This document shows positions 26,204 to 34,389 of a stretch of DNA of 64,000 nt, piece after piece (the stretch's first letter is position 1; each line of letters opens with the position of its first letter). The stretch spans positions 1 through 64,000 of the forward strand of contig NZ_CALPCB010000004.1 of NCBI RefSeq assembly GCF_943192895.1, given 5' to 3'. Position numbers and translations under genes: made by a program. The notes below the pieces were generated by a model. It saw only the letters and a list, made by a program, of their open reading frames with translations. It was not told the origin of the DNA and made no database searches. This DNA is from Veillonella_A intestinalis. Its GTDB lineage: Bacteria; Bacillota; Negativicutes; Veillonellales; Veillonellaceae.

Positions 26204-27213
26204 GTCATGAACATTTAGCGCAGTTAGGGGATCATGGAGAACTTGGCTATAAACATATGGATCATACGAAAGATTTAAATGGTAAGCAGCCTTCTTATCC
26301 TGATTTAGCCGTTGATTTTTGCGGTATTAAGATGAAAAATCCTATTGTTGCCGCCTCAGGTACCTTTGGCTTTGGTCTTGAATATGCTGATTATTTGGAT
26401 CTTAGCAATGAAGTAGGGGCCATTTCGGTGAAAGGTTTGACGCCACAGGCGCGTAATGGCAATGAAGGTACTCGTATTGCTGAAACGCCATCAGGTCTTT
26501 TAAATTGTATTGGTCTTGAAAATCCAGGGGCTGAAGCCTTTGTAGAACATATTTTGCCAGAACTTAGAAAATATGATGTGCCAATTTTAGCCAATATTTC
26601 GGCGGCTGATATAGAGGGGTATGCCTTCATGGCTAAAACCTTAACCGTAGAAGGGGTCGCTGGTTTTGAAGTTAATATTAGCTGTCCGAACGTAAAAAAT
26701 GGTGGCATGGCTTTTGGCGTTTGTGCTGACAGTGCAGCGGCTGTATGTAAAGTAGTTCGTGAAAATACAGACTTGCCGGTTATCATGAAACTATCTCCTA
26801 ATGTAACAGATATTGTAGAAATTGCTAAAGCCGTAAAAGCAGCTGGTGCTGATGGCCTTAGTTTAATTAATACCTTGCTTGGTATGGCCATTGATATTAA
26901 AACACGTCGTCCTGTTTTGGGGAATTTGTATGGTGGTTTGTCAGGCCCTGCCGTTAAACCAGTGGCATTACGTTTAGTTCATCAAGTAGCACAAGCCCTT
27001 GATTTGCCAATTATGGGCATGGGTGGCATTATGACTGGTACGGATGCTATTGAGTTTATGCTGGCCGGTGCTGATATCGTGTCTGTAGGGACGGCTTCTA
27101 TGGTAAATCCACAAGCAATTGGTCAAATTGCTCGTGAAATGCACGAATACTGTGAAACTAATGGTATTGGCCATGTCAGTGAAGTAGTAGGGGCGTTGTT
27201 ACCATATAAATAA
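26200..27213 (+). CDS. pyrD: dihydroorotate dehydrogenase B, catalytic subunit
   Basis: A 337-residue class 1B dihydroorotate dehydrogenase (FMN TIM barrel). The catalytic cysteine lies in VNISCPNVKNGG; NPIVAASGTFGFG and MGMGGIMTGTDAIEFMLAGAD bind FMN. Works as PyrD2PyrK2 with NAD+ as acceptor. The first 35 residues (rich in His and Gly, before DLAVDFCGIKMKNP) are an extension not seen in typical PyrDB (about 305 residues). It is the last gene of the operon; pyrE and pyrF are not in the window. Confidence 0.95.
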   Translation: MSHEHLAQLGDHGELGYKHMDHTKDLNGKQPSYPDLAVDFCGIKMKNPIVAASGTFGFGLEYADYLDLSNEVGAISVKGLTPQARNGNEGTRIAETPSGLLNCIGLENPGAEAFVEHILPELRKYDVPILANISAADIEGYAFMAKTLTVEGVAGFEVNISCPNVKNGGMAFGVCADSAAAVCKVVRENTDLPVIMKLSPNVTDIVEIAKAVKAAGADGLSLINTLLGMAIDIKTRRPVLGNLYGGLSGPAVKPVALRLVHQVAQALDLPIMGMGGIMTGTDAIEFMLAGADIVSVGTASMVNPQAIGQIAREMHEYCETNGIGHVSEVVGALLPYK

Positions 27214-27635
27214 GGTGTTGATTTTTTACGCGTTGTTTAATTAGTTGGTTGGTAATTAGTTGATTAGTTACATACTTTAAGTGATATTGTTTTGTGTCAA
27301 TGTTTATTTATTAAGCACTGATGTAGATTGTTTATGTAAGCGTAAAAAATCTGCTTGAAAACGTTAAGAGAGTTTGAACTGAATATAGAGATAACTATGT
27401 AAATAAGATTGTTAGTTAGTATATAGTTGAATACATACATGAAGAAACCCGGTACTGCGTTGGGGAACGTGGTACTGGGTTTTTGTGTGGTTTTATTAAG
27501 CTTTAAGCTTTGGAATGTGATATAATAAAAGAAATATTTAAGAGAGAAGTTTAAAAGTAAAAAAATACTCTTTTGTTATATTTAAGAGTATTTAAAGTAT
27601 TAAATGTATTTAGAGTAGGATGGTAGGTGGCGTAC
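27214..27635. other. intergenic region: pyr terminator and HutP-gene leader
   Basis: 422 bases without a gene. It holds an AT-rich stretch with degenerate TTAGTTGGTTGGTAATTAG repeats (27239-27270), the pyr terminator (27445-27484) and the upstream region of the HutP-like gene with a possible -10 box (TATAAT, about 27519-27524). I see no tRNA or small RNA. Confidence 0.6.
27445..27484 (+). terminator. terminator of the pyr operon
   Basis: A stem AAACCCGGTACTGCGTT with AACGTGGTACTGGGTTT around a GGGG loop, followed by a T-run. Confidence 0.8.
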
Positions 27636-28073
27636 ATGGAATATACTAGTATTGCAATTGGCCGAGCTGCATTGCAGTTGGCGATTACAGAATCAAGACA
27701 AAAAGAACAAGAACTGCGTAAAGATTTACAAGATAAAGGCATTCGATCTGTAGCCGTAGATTTTGGTGGTCAATTTTTGCAGTCTATTCCTAAGATTATT
27801 GAACATGCTGTGGTAGCAGCTCAACGCCAAAAGGTAGTGGCGGATAATCATATTGGTGAAGGGGCTGTTATTGGAGCTACACAAGAAGCCTTAGAACAGC
27901 TAAAACGTAAAGCTACAGGGCTTAATGTGGGTGGTAAAATCGGCATTGCCCGCTATCGAGAACATATTAGTGTAGCTATTTATGTGGGTGTTGGTATTTT
28001 GCATCTAAATGAAATTGCAGTGGCTATTGCACATAGAAGCTTGCCAGCAAGGGAAGATGAAGCGGTGAAATAA
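27636..28073 (+). CDS. HutP-family RNA-binding regulator (putative)
   Basis: A 145-residue protein resembling the HutP family. HutP of Bacillus binds UAG-repeat RNA with L-histidine and Mg2+ and prevents termination of the histidine-utilisation operon. Family-like parts are SIAIGRAALQLAIT at the start, VDFGGQFLQSIPKIIEHAVVAA in the middle and the C-terminal NVGGKIGIARY ... HLNEIAVAIAHRS; metal-binding His residues are plausible there. The start at 27636 follows AGGTGG; a GTG at 27627 overlaps that site. It stands alone between the pyr terminator and the polysaccharide locus; no hut gene is nearby. The family call rests on recollection of the HutP pattern, so a different small regulator is possible. 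Confidence 0.6.
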   Translation: MEYTSIAIGRAALQLAITESRQKEQELRKDLQDKGIRSVAVDFGGQFLQSIPKIIEHAVVAAQRQKVVADNHIGEGAVIGATQEALEQLKRKATGLNVGGKIGIARYREHISVAIYVGVGILHLNEIAVAIAHRSLPAREDEAVK

Positions 28074-28104
28074 TAGATTTAGAGATATTTTATGAGGTTT
28101 ATTG

Positions 28105-29130
28105 ATGAAAAAATTTAATGATAATTTTTTTACTGAAGATAATTTTATTTTAACTACAACTACATATGATTATTTGCCTGTAAATAGAGAAAACAAAGAG
28201 ATATATCATATTTGCTATAATGTGAATGATGGATTTATTCATATTATGGGTGCCTCTATGACATCTGTTTTAGAAAATAATAAAGACAAGTATTTTATTT
28301 TTTATATTTTCACTGATGGTTATAGCGAAGTGAATAGTAAAAAGCTCAAAGAATTAGCAAAGCAGTGGAAGTGTTGCTGTATTTTATATCATTTAGATAT
28401 GAAACCGTTTGAGGATTTTCATATTAAAGTAGCCCGTTTTTCTAGAATTACATATGCTCGTATTTTTGCACCAAAAGTTATAGGCAAATATACAGACAAA
28501 TATATTTATTTGGATGCAGATACTATGTGTGCTAAATCATTAGTATCTTTATGGGAAACAGATATGCAGAATGCAGCTATGGGAGCAGTTTCTGAGGGGG
28601 CCGATGTAGTTGCTTACCGGAGCGAATATTTGAATTTAAAAAATAGCAAGTATTTTAATGATGGCATTATGTTAATAGATATTCCAAAGTGGGAAGAACA
28701 GAAAATTACAGAAAAAGCGTTTGCGTATCAGAATGAGCCGCCAAAGCGTTTTTTGGGGCAAAGTCAAGACGTTTTAAATTTGACATTTGATGGGACTAAT
28801 TATTTTTTAGCATCTGAATATAATGCATTTCGTGGCGGTGCTGACTTTGAAACTGGTAAATGTACAATAGTACATTGGACAGGCCGTAGAAAACCTTGGC
28901 AAATGGTATTAACCTATTATGATGAGCAGTGGCGTGAATATAATAAACTATCACCTTGGGAAACATTGACGAATATATTGCCAGTTAAGAAACCTGAGAA
29001 TTATCATGATTTTCAGCAATGGGGTGATTATGAAAAGTCAAAAGGAAATTATGCTAAATATTTACAAGGGCTATTTTGGTATAGTATCTTACGAATTAGA
29101 TATAAGTTGGGTGGCAATAAAAAGAATTAA
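28105..29130 (+). CDS. family 8 glycosyltransferase
   Basis: A 341-residue GT8 retaining glycosyltransferase, the family of LPS galactosyl- and glucosyltransferases (RfaI/RfaJ) and glycogenin. The N-terminus HICYNVNDGFIHIMGASMTSV is typical, and the metal-binding DxD is in YIYLDADTM near residue 135; a HWTGRRKPW block with the conserved His is close to the C-terminus. Probably adds a hexose to LPS core or capsule in the cytoplasm. It opens the polysaccharide region, 30 bases after the HutP-like gene and ahead of ugd. ATG at 28105 preferred over TTG at 28102, with GAGG upstream. Confidence 0.9.
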   Translation: MKKFNDNFFTEDNFILTTTTYDYLPVNRENKEIYHICYNVNDGFIHIMGASMTSVLENNKDKYFIFYIFTDGYSEVNSKKLKELAKQWKCCCILYHLDMKPFEDFHIKVARFSRITYARIFAPKVIGKYTDKYIYLDADTMCAKSLVSLWETDMQNAAMGAVSEGADVVAYRSEYLNLKNSKYFNDGIMLIDIPKWEEQKITEKAFAYQNEPPKRFLGQSQDVLNLTFDGTNYFLASEYNAFRGGADFETGKCTIVHWTGRRKPWQMVLTYYDEQWREYNKLSPWETLTNILPVKKPENYHDFQQWGDYEKSKGNYAKYLQGLFWYSILRIRYKLGGNKKN

Positions 29131-29153
29131 AGATTGTAATAGGAAGGGATAGT

Positions 29154-30320
29154 ATGAAAATAGCTGTAGCAGGTACGGGATATGTAGGGTTAGCTAATGG
29201 ATTATTAATTGCGCAACATCATGAAGTTATAGCACTAGATATTCTTCCTGATAAGGTGGAAATGGTAAACGAAGGAATTTCACCAATTGTTGATAATGAT
29301 ATATCTGAGTTTTTAAAACGAGACGATATTAATTTTAAAGCAACATTGGACCCTAAAATAGCATTTTCTGATGCGAAGTTTATAATTATTTCAACGCCAA
29401 CAAATTATGATCCCCAGAAGAATTTCTTTGATACATCGTCTGTAGAAACTGTGATTGAAGAAGTTTTAATAATAAATCCAGAAGCTGTTATGGTTATTAA
29501 ATCGACAGTTCCAGTCGGTTATACGGAACAAGTGCGGGAAAAATATCAAACAAATAATATTATTTTCTCACCAGAATTTTTGCGTGAGGGTAAAGCTTTA
29601 TATGATAATTTATATCCTTCGCGGATTGTTGTCGGTGAACAATCTGAACGTGCTCGTGAATTTGCTAATTTGTTGGCCGAGGGAGCATTGAAAAAAGATA
29701 TTCCTATGATTTTTACTGGCTCTACTGAAGCTGAGGCGATTAAATTATTTGCTAATACGTATTTAGCTTTACGGGTTGCGTATTTTAATGAACTTGATTC
29801 ATATGCAGAAATTCGTGGATTAAGCACAGGTGAGATTATTAAAGGGGTATGTTTAGATCCTCGTATCGGTGATTTTTATAATAATCCATCCTTTGGTTAT
29901 GGTGGTTATTGTTTACCTAAAGATACAAAGCAGCTATTGGCTAACTATCGTGATGTACCGCAAAATTTAGTCTCTGCTATTGTGGAAGCTAATCGGACGC
30001 GTAAGGATCATATTTCAGATATGATATTAGAACGTAGTCCGAAAGTAGTAGGTGTATATCGACTTACGATGAAGAGTGATTCGGATAATTTTAGGGCTTC
30101 TGCCATTCAAGGAGTTATGAAACGGATTAAGGCAAAAGGCATTGAAGTTGTTGTGTATGAGCCAACATTGCTAGAAAATGAATTTTTCCATTCCCGTGTG
30201 CTTCGAGATTTAGCTGAGTTTAAACAAGTGAGCGATATGATAATAACTAACCGTTGGTCAGAAGAATTGAGCGATGTAAAAGAAAAAGTATACACTCGAG
30301 ATTTATTTGATAGGGACTAA
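29154..30320 (+). CDS. ugd: UDP-glucose 6-dehydrogenase
   Basis: A 388-residue dehydrogenase that oxidises UDP-glucose to UDP-glucuronate with two NAD+. The Rossmann start is IAVAGTGYVGLANG; ISTPTNYDP, STVPVGYT and the catalytic cysteine block GYGGYCLPKDTKQ near residue 260 are all there. The next gene is a UDP-sugar 4-epimerase, so UDP-galacturonate is the likely product pair. The AGGAAGGGA site precedes the ATG. Confidence 0.95.
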   Translation: MKIAVAGTGYVGLANGLLIAQHHEVIALDILPDKVEMVNEGISPIVDNDISEFLKRDDINFKATLDPKIAFSDAKFIIISTPTNYDPQKNFFDTSSVETVIEEVLIINPEAVMVIKSTVPVGYTEQVREKYQTNNIIFSPEFLREGKALYDNLYPSRIVVGEQSERAREFANLLAEGALKKDIPMIFTGSTEAEAIKLFANTYLALRVAYFNELDSYAEIRGLSTGEIIKGVCLDPRIGDFYNNPSFGYGGYCLPKDTKQLLANYRDVPQNLVSAIVEANRTRKDHISDMILERSPKVVGVYRLTMKSDSDNFRASAIQGVMKRIKAKGIEVVVYEPTLLENEFFHSRVLRDLAEFKQVSDMIITNRWSEELSDVKEKVYTRDLFDRD

Positions 30321-30343
30321 TGATTTGAAAGGATTGTTAAAAA

Positions 30344-31348
30344 ATGGCTAAGTATAAACCATTTGATACAACAAAACGAATATTAATAACAGGTGCAGCT
30401 GGTTTTATTGGATTTCATTTAGCGAAGCGTTTGTTGGAGCAGGGAAGTATAATTTGTGGTTTGGACAATATTAATGACTATTATGATGTTTCATTAAAAG
30501 AAAGTCGCTTGGCCTTGTTAAAAAACTTTGCTAATTTTACGTTTGTAAAAGGCAATATAGCCGATGAAGTGGTAGTTGCACATGTTTTTGAAACGTTTAA
30601 GCCAGATATTGTTGTTAATTTAGCAGCACAAGCTGGTGTACGTTATAGTATAGATAATCCTAAAGCGTATATGGAGTCCAATATGATGGGTTTCTTTACT
30701 ATATTAGAAGCTTGTCGAAAATATCCAGTAGAGCATTTATTATTTGCATCAAGCTCTTCCGTATATGGGAATCAGCAAAAAACGCCGTTTGCAACGACTG
30801 ATAATGTGGATCATCCGATTAGTTTATATGCAGCTACTAAAAAATCGAATGAATTAATGGCTTATACTTATAGCCATTTATATGGTATATCTGCTACAGG
30901 TTTACGATTTTTTACAGTGTATGGGCCTTATGGTCGTCCAGATATGGCATACTTTAAATTTACGAATAAAATATGTCAAGATACACCTATTCAAATTTAT
31001 AACCAGGGTGATATGTATCGGGATTTTACCTATGTAGATGACATTGTGATAGGGATTGAACGAATGTTATGTAATCCGCCTAAAAAGAATGAATGGGGGG
31101 ATGCATATAAAGTGTATAATATAGGGAATAATAAGCCGGAAAAATTGATGTATTTTATTGAAGTCTTAGAGGAGCAATTAGGCAAAATTGCGGTTAAAGA
31201 ATTTTTGCCTATGCAACCTGGCGATGTATATCAGACCTATGCTGATGTTACAGAATTAGAAGAAGACTTTGATTTTAAACCAGTTACTTCCATTGAGGAA
31301 GGATTGGGTAAATTTGTGACTTGGTATAAAGAGTACTATAAAAATTAA
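30344..31348 (+). CDS. UDP-glucuronate 4-epimerase-like SDR
   Basis: A 334-residue extended SDR. The NAD motif TGAAGFIGFHLAKRL, the conserved LAAQAGVRYSIDNPKAY and the catalytic SSS...YAATKK are present; FFTVYGPYGRPDMAYF is characteristic of UDP-glucuronate 4-epimerases (CapI/LspL). It converts UDP-GlcA from Ugd to UDP-GalA. The 23-base gap to ugd suggests co-transcription; the infC promoter begins 3 bases after the stop. Confidence 0.9.
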   Translation: MAKYKPFDTTKRILITGAAGFIGFHLAKRLLEQGSIICGLDNINDYYDVSLKESRLALLKNFANFTFVKGNIADEVVVAHVFETFKPDIVVNLAAQAGVRYSIDNPKAYMESNMMGFFTILEACRKYPVEHLLFASSSSVYGNQQKTPFATTDNVDHPISLYAATKKSNELMAYTYSHLYGISATGLRFFTVYGPYGRPDMAYFKFTNKICQDTPIQIYNQGDMYRDFTYVDDIVIGIERMLCNPPKKNEWGDAYKVYNIGNNKPEKLMYFIEVLEEQLGKIAVKEFLPMQPGDVYQTYADVTELEEDFDFKPVTSIEEGLGKFVTWYKEYYKN

Positions 31349-31351
31349 CGC

Positions 31352-31380
31352 TTGACAGTATACCTTTTAAACGATATACT
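31352..31380 (+). promoter_or_regulatory. strong sigma-A promoter of infC-rpmI-rplT
   Basis: TTGACA at 31352-31357, a 17-base spacer and TATACT at 31375-31380. It begins 3 bases after the stop codon of the epimerase. Confidence 0.9.
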
Positions 31381-31384
31381 ATTT

Positions 31385-31549
31385 AAGTACTCTTTTGAGA
31401 GTTGTTTAAGAAGTAGAGGCCATCCGCTTCTCACCTATTGTCTCGAAATAATAGGTTGAATACATTAACAGTTATGTTAGCTAGTTACGGATGGCATTAT
31501 GCCGTCCGTTTTTTATTTATAGAGAAAAAAGTTGTTGGAGGTGACTATT
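31385..31549 (+). promoter_or_regulatory. infC leader attenuator (L20-leader type)
   Basis: A leader of about 165 bases with two exclusive folds. GCCATCCG (31419-31426) is exactly complementary to CGGATGGC (31488-31495); the same 3' block otherwise forms the terminator ACGGATGGC-ATTAT-GCCGTCCGT (31487-31509) with TTTTTT. A third hairpin, ACCTATT with AATAGGT, sits near 31433-31456. In Firmicutes such leaders let ribosomal protein L20 repress infC-rpmI-rplT by promoting termination. Placement is exact; the family assignment is by context. Confidence 0.8.
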
Positions 31550-32062
31550 ATTAGCAAAGATACGCCGCGCATTAATGAAGAAATTCGCGCCCGTGAAGTT
31601 CGTGTGGTAAGTGCCGATAATGAGCAGTTAGGTATTATGTCGGCTCGTGAAGCTCTTGCGTTAGCTGAAGAACATCAATTGGACTTAGTAGAAGTGGCAC
31701 CGAATGGTAAGCCACCAGTATGTCGAATTATGAACTACGGTAAATATCGTTATGAGCAACAGAAGCGCGAAAAAGAAGCTAAGAAAAAACAGAAGACCTT
31801 TACTTTAAAAGAAGTAAAACTTCGTCCCCATATTGAGGATCATGATTTTTATGTTAAAATGAAAAATGCAACAAAATTTTTAGCAGAAGGTAACAAAGTA
31901 AAAGTTACAATCATGTTCCGTGGCCGTGAATTGAGCCATCCTGAATTGGGTCAGAATGTATTAACCCGTTTTGCCAAAGAATTGGAAGAACAAGCAGTTG
32001 TTGAAAAAGCAGCTAAGCTTGAAGGGCGAAACATGACGATGATATTAGCAAAAAAAGGATAG
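31550..32062 (+). CDS. infC: translation initiation factor IF-3 (ATT start codon)
   Basis: A 170-residue IF-3, which keeps 30S subunits free and checks start-codon pairing. N-domain NEEIRAREVRVVSADNEQLGIM and C-domain KVTIMFRGRELSHPELG are standard. No ATG, GTG or TTG stands at the right distance: GGAGG is at 31537-31541 and the next codons are ATT ATT AGC AAA. ATT at 31550 gives the family-typical N-terminus ISKD. IF-3 genes in many bacteria start with AUU for autoregulation. TTG at 31532 lies upstream of the ribosome-binding site and is unlikely. Confidence 0.95.
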   Translation: MSKDTPRINEEIRAREVRVVSADNEQLGIMSAREALALAEEHQLDLVEVAPNGKPPVCRIMNYGKYRYEQQKREKEAKKKQKTFTLKEVKLRPHIEDHDFYVKMKNATKFLAEGNKVKVTIMFRGRELSHPELGQNVLTRFAKELEEQAVVEKAAKLEGRNMTMILAKKG

Positions 32063-32080
32063 TTGAGGAGGATACTAATT

Positions 32081-32278
32081 ATGCCAAAAATTAAAACTCG
32101 CCGTGCAGCGGCTAAACGTTTTGTACCGACTGGTAGCGGTGAATTCAAACGTGCGAAAGCATTTAAGAGCCATATCTTAGAAAAGAAATCCCCTGCTCGT
32201 AAACGCAATCTTCGCAAAGCAACTTTGGTTAGCAAAGCCGATTACAAACGCGTTGCTAAATGCTTACCATACGCTTAA
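32081..32278 (+). CDS. rpmI: ribosomal protein L35
   Basis: A 65-residue basic protein, MPKIKTRRAAAKRFVPTGSG onward, with the family core AFKSHILEKKSPARKRNLRKA. ATG at 32081 follows TTGAGGAGG; it starts 18 bases after infC. Component of the 50S subunit. Confidence 0.97.
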   Translation: MPKIKTRRAAAKRFVPTGSGEFKRAKAFKSHILEKKSPARKRNLRKATLVSKADYKRVAKCLPYA

Positions 32279-32313
32279 TAGTTAGAATTACTGGATAATG
32301 GAGGAAATATACA

Positions 32314-32664
32314 ATGGCTAGAGTGAAAAAGGGCGTTACAGCTCATGCACGTCATAAGAAAATTTTAAAATTAGCTAAAGGCTATCGCGGTACACGTAGT
32401 CGTTTGTTCAAAAAAGCAAACGAAACGGTAATGAAAGCATTATATTATGCTCGTCGTGACCGTCGTGCGAAAAAACGTGAATTCCGTAAATTGTTCATTA
32501 CTCGTATCAACGCAGCAGCTCGTTTGAACGGTATGAGCTATAGCCGTTTTATCGCTGGTTTAACTAAAGCTGGTGTTACAGTAGACCGCAAAATGTTAGC
32601 TGATTTAGCTGTTAACGATGCAGCAGCTTTTGCTAAATTCGTTGAAGTAGCTAAAAACGCATAA
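32314..32664 (+). CDS. rplT: ribosomal protein L20
   Basis: A 116-residue protein, early assembler of the 50S subunit and, in Firmicutes, repressor of its own operon through the leader ahead of infC. Family marks: ARVKKGVTAHARHKKILKLA, GYRGTRSRLFKKANETVMKA, and RLNGMSYSRFIAGL. A GGAGG site precedes it. A terminator follows at 32683-32725. Confidence 0.97.
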   Translation: MARVKKGVTAHARHKKILKLAKGYRGTRSRLFKKANETVMKALYYARRDRRAKKREFRKLFITRINAAARLNGMSYSRFIAGLTKAGVTVDRKMLADLAVNDAAAFAKFVEVAKNA

Positions 32665-32682
32665 GAATTATAAGTAAAAAGT

Positions 32683-32725
32683 GGTGTAGGTTTCACATTT
32701 GTGTGAATTTCTACACCCTTTTTTT
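32683..32725 (+). terminator. terminator of infC-rpmI-rplT
   Basis: GGTGTAG with CTACACC and an inner TTCACA with TGTGAA, followed by seven T. The next 190 bases, up to the next gene, are very AT-rich and hold no clear gene. Confidence 0.85.
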
Positions 32726-32917
32726 ATGTAAAAATGGTATAATGGTAAGGAATAAATATTTCTTTTACCTATTTCTTTATAATGTAAAATTTAGTATTTT
32801 TATAAGAGTATTATAATAAAATTTTACATTTATTTTTTTGTATATCTTTTAGAATTTTAGTCTTTTTTTAATTTTATAGTAAATACTTTGAGTTTGAAAT
32901 TTGAGGATGTTGGAACT

Positions 32918-34357
32918 ATGAAACGAGCAATCCCAACTCTTAATAGAAAAACTACATATTTATTGCCTGTGTTGATATTGTTAATTGACTATTTAATGGT
33001 AACGCTAGGTATTATTAGTGCGTACAATGTACGAAAATGGTGGATGTATCCTGCTGTAGTAGGAAATTTTCATATAAAATCAATCTATATGGAGTTAATA
33101 GCACCTGCTTTATTTCTATTTATGATGTTTTTATGTAATTGTTATAGAGCGCCATTACCATATTGGGATAGAGTTAGAAATTTATTTAAAGGTGTTTCTT
33201 ATAGCATTATTTTAACGGTATTTTTAATGTACGCTGCAAATGTAGCAGGAGATGTTTCCCGATTATTTATAGTCTTTTCATGGGTATTTACATTTGTTTT
33301 TTTATTAGCAGGACGTTATATTTTTGAGCGTATTTTAATTTCTCATGGAATTTTAAAAATTCCTGTTGTTATTATTGGGGCTGGTAAGACTGCGGAATTA
33401 TTACTAAAATCTTTTGAACGGCATCCAATTATGAGATATGAGATTGTAGGGTTTATTGATGACAATCCTATATGTAAAAATTTGATAAAAAAATATCCTT
33501 TATTAGGTACATTCGATGAAATGGAAAATATTTTAATTAAAACTAAAATTCAACATGTAATTGTTTGTGCACCAGGATTAGATCCTAAGAAGTTAATTTC
33601 ATTAATTACACGATTAGAAATTTTAGTGAAAAATGTATCATTTGTTCCGGAATTAATTGGCTTACCTGTTGCTAATGTTTCTGTTCAAGGTCTAATGGAA
33701 GAAAATATGATTTTAGTAAGTGTTAAAAATAATTTGGCAAGACCGTATTATAGAGTACTAAAGCGCTTATTTGATATGGTATTAACTTTGGCGGGGATGG
33801 TAGTATTTTTGCCTTTTGGAATAATTATTTCAATATTAATTTTTGTTACTGATCCAGGGCCTGTTTTATTTGCTCATAAACGTGTAGGACAAAATGGAAA
33901 AAGTTTTAAATGCTATAAGTTTCGTTCTATGGTTGTTAATGCAGAAATGGCTTTAAAAGAATATTTACAAGTTAATCCAGAAGCTCAAGAAGAATGGAAT
34001 AATGATTTTAAATTGAAACATGATCCAAGGATTACATGGGTGGGGAGAATTTTAAGAAAGACTAGTTTAGACGAATTCCCTCAATTGATTAATGTATTAA
34101 AAGGTGAAATGAGTCTAGTTGGGCCTAGACCAATTGTGGAAGCTGAAATTGAAAAGTACGGTGAATATATTAATGATTTTTATTTAGTACCACCGGGAAT
34201 TACAGGTGTTTGGCAAGTAAGTGGTCGTAGTGATACTACGTATGAAGAACGAGTCCGAATGGATTCCTGGTATGTTCATAATTGGTCTGTTTGGATTGAT
34301 ATAGTTTATTTGGTTAAAACAGTTAAAATAGTTCTTCAAGGAAAAGGTGCGTATTAG
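32918..34357 (+). CDS. polyprenyl-phosphate sugar-1-phosphate transferase (WbaP/CpsE type)
   Basis: A 479-residue initiating enzyme: it moves a sugar-1-phosphate from a UDP-sugar onto undecaprenyl phosphate, the first step of capsule or O-antigen assembly at the inner membrane. The N-terminus holds about four membrane helices (residues 10-120), then a CoA-binding-like domain (VVIIGAGKTAELLLKSFE), then the catalytic bacterial sugar transferase domain (from about residue 285: KRLFDMVLTLAGMVV, KCYKFRSMVVNAE, KTSLDEFPQLINVLKGEMSLVGPRP, GITGVWQVSGRS). The start is uncertain: ATG at 32918 has GAGG 11 bases upstream; TTG at 32888 is possible. UDP-Glc/Gal type by family. Confidence 0.9.
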   Translation: MKRAIPTLNRKTTYLLPVLILLIDYLMVTLGIISAYNVRKWWMYPAVVGNFHIKSIYMELIAPALFLFMMFLCNCYRAPLPYWDRVRNLFKGVSYSIILTVFLMYAANVAGDVSRLFIVFSWVFTFVFLLAGRYIFERILISHGILKIPVVIIGAGKTAELLLKSFERHPIMRYEIVGFIDDNPICKNLIKKYPLLGTFDEMENILIKTKIQHVIVCAPGLDPKKLISLITRLEILVKNVSFVPELIGLPVANVSVQGLMEENMILVSVKNNLARPYYRVLKRLFDMVLTLAGMVVFLPFGIIISILIFVTDPGPVLFAHKRVGQNGKSFKCYKFRSMVVNAEMALKEYLQVNPEAQEEWNNDFKLKHDPRITWVGRILRKTSLDEFPQLINVLKGEMSLVGPRPIVEAEIEKYGEYINDFYLVPPGITGVWQVSGRSDTTYEERVRMDSWYVHNWSVWIDIVYLVKTVKIVLQGKGAY

Positions 34358-34389
34358 TAGCTCTATAGAAGATTGAGGAGATTTTAATT

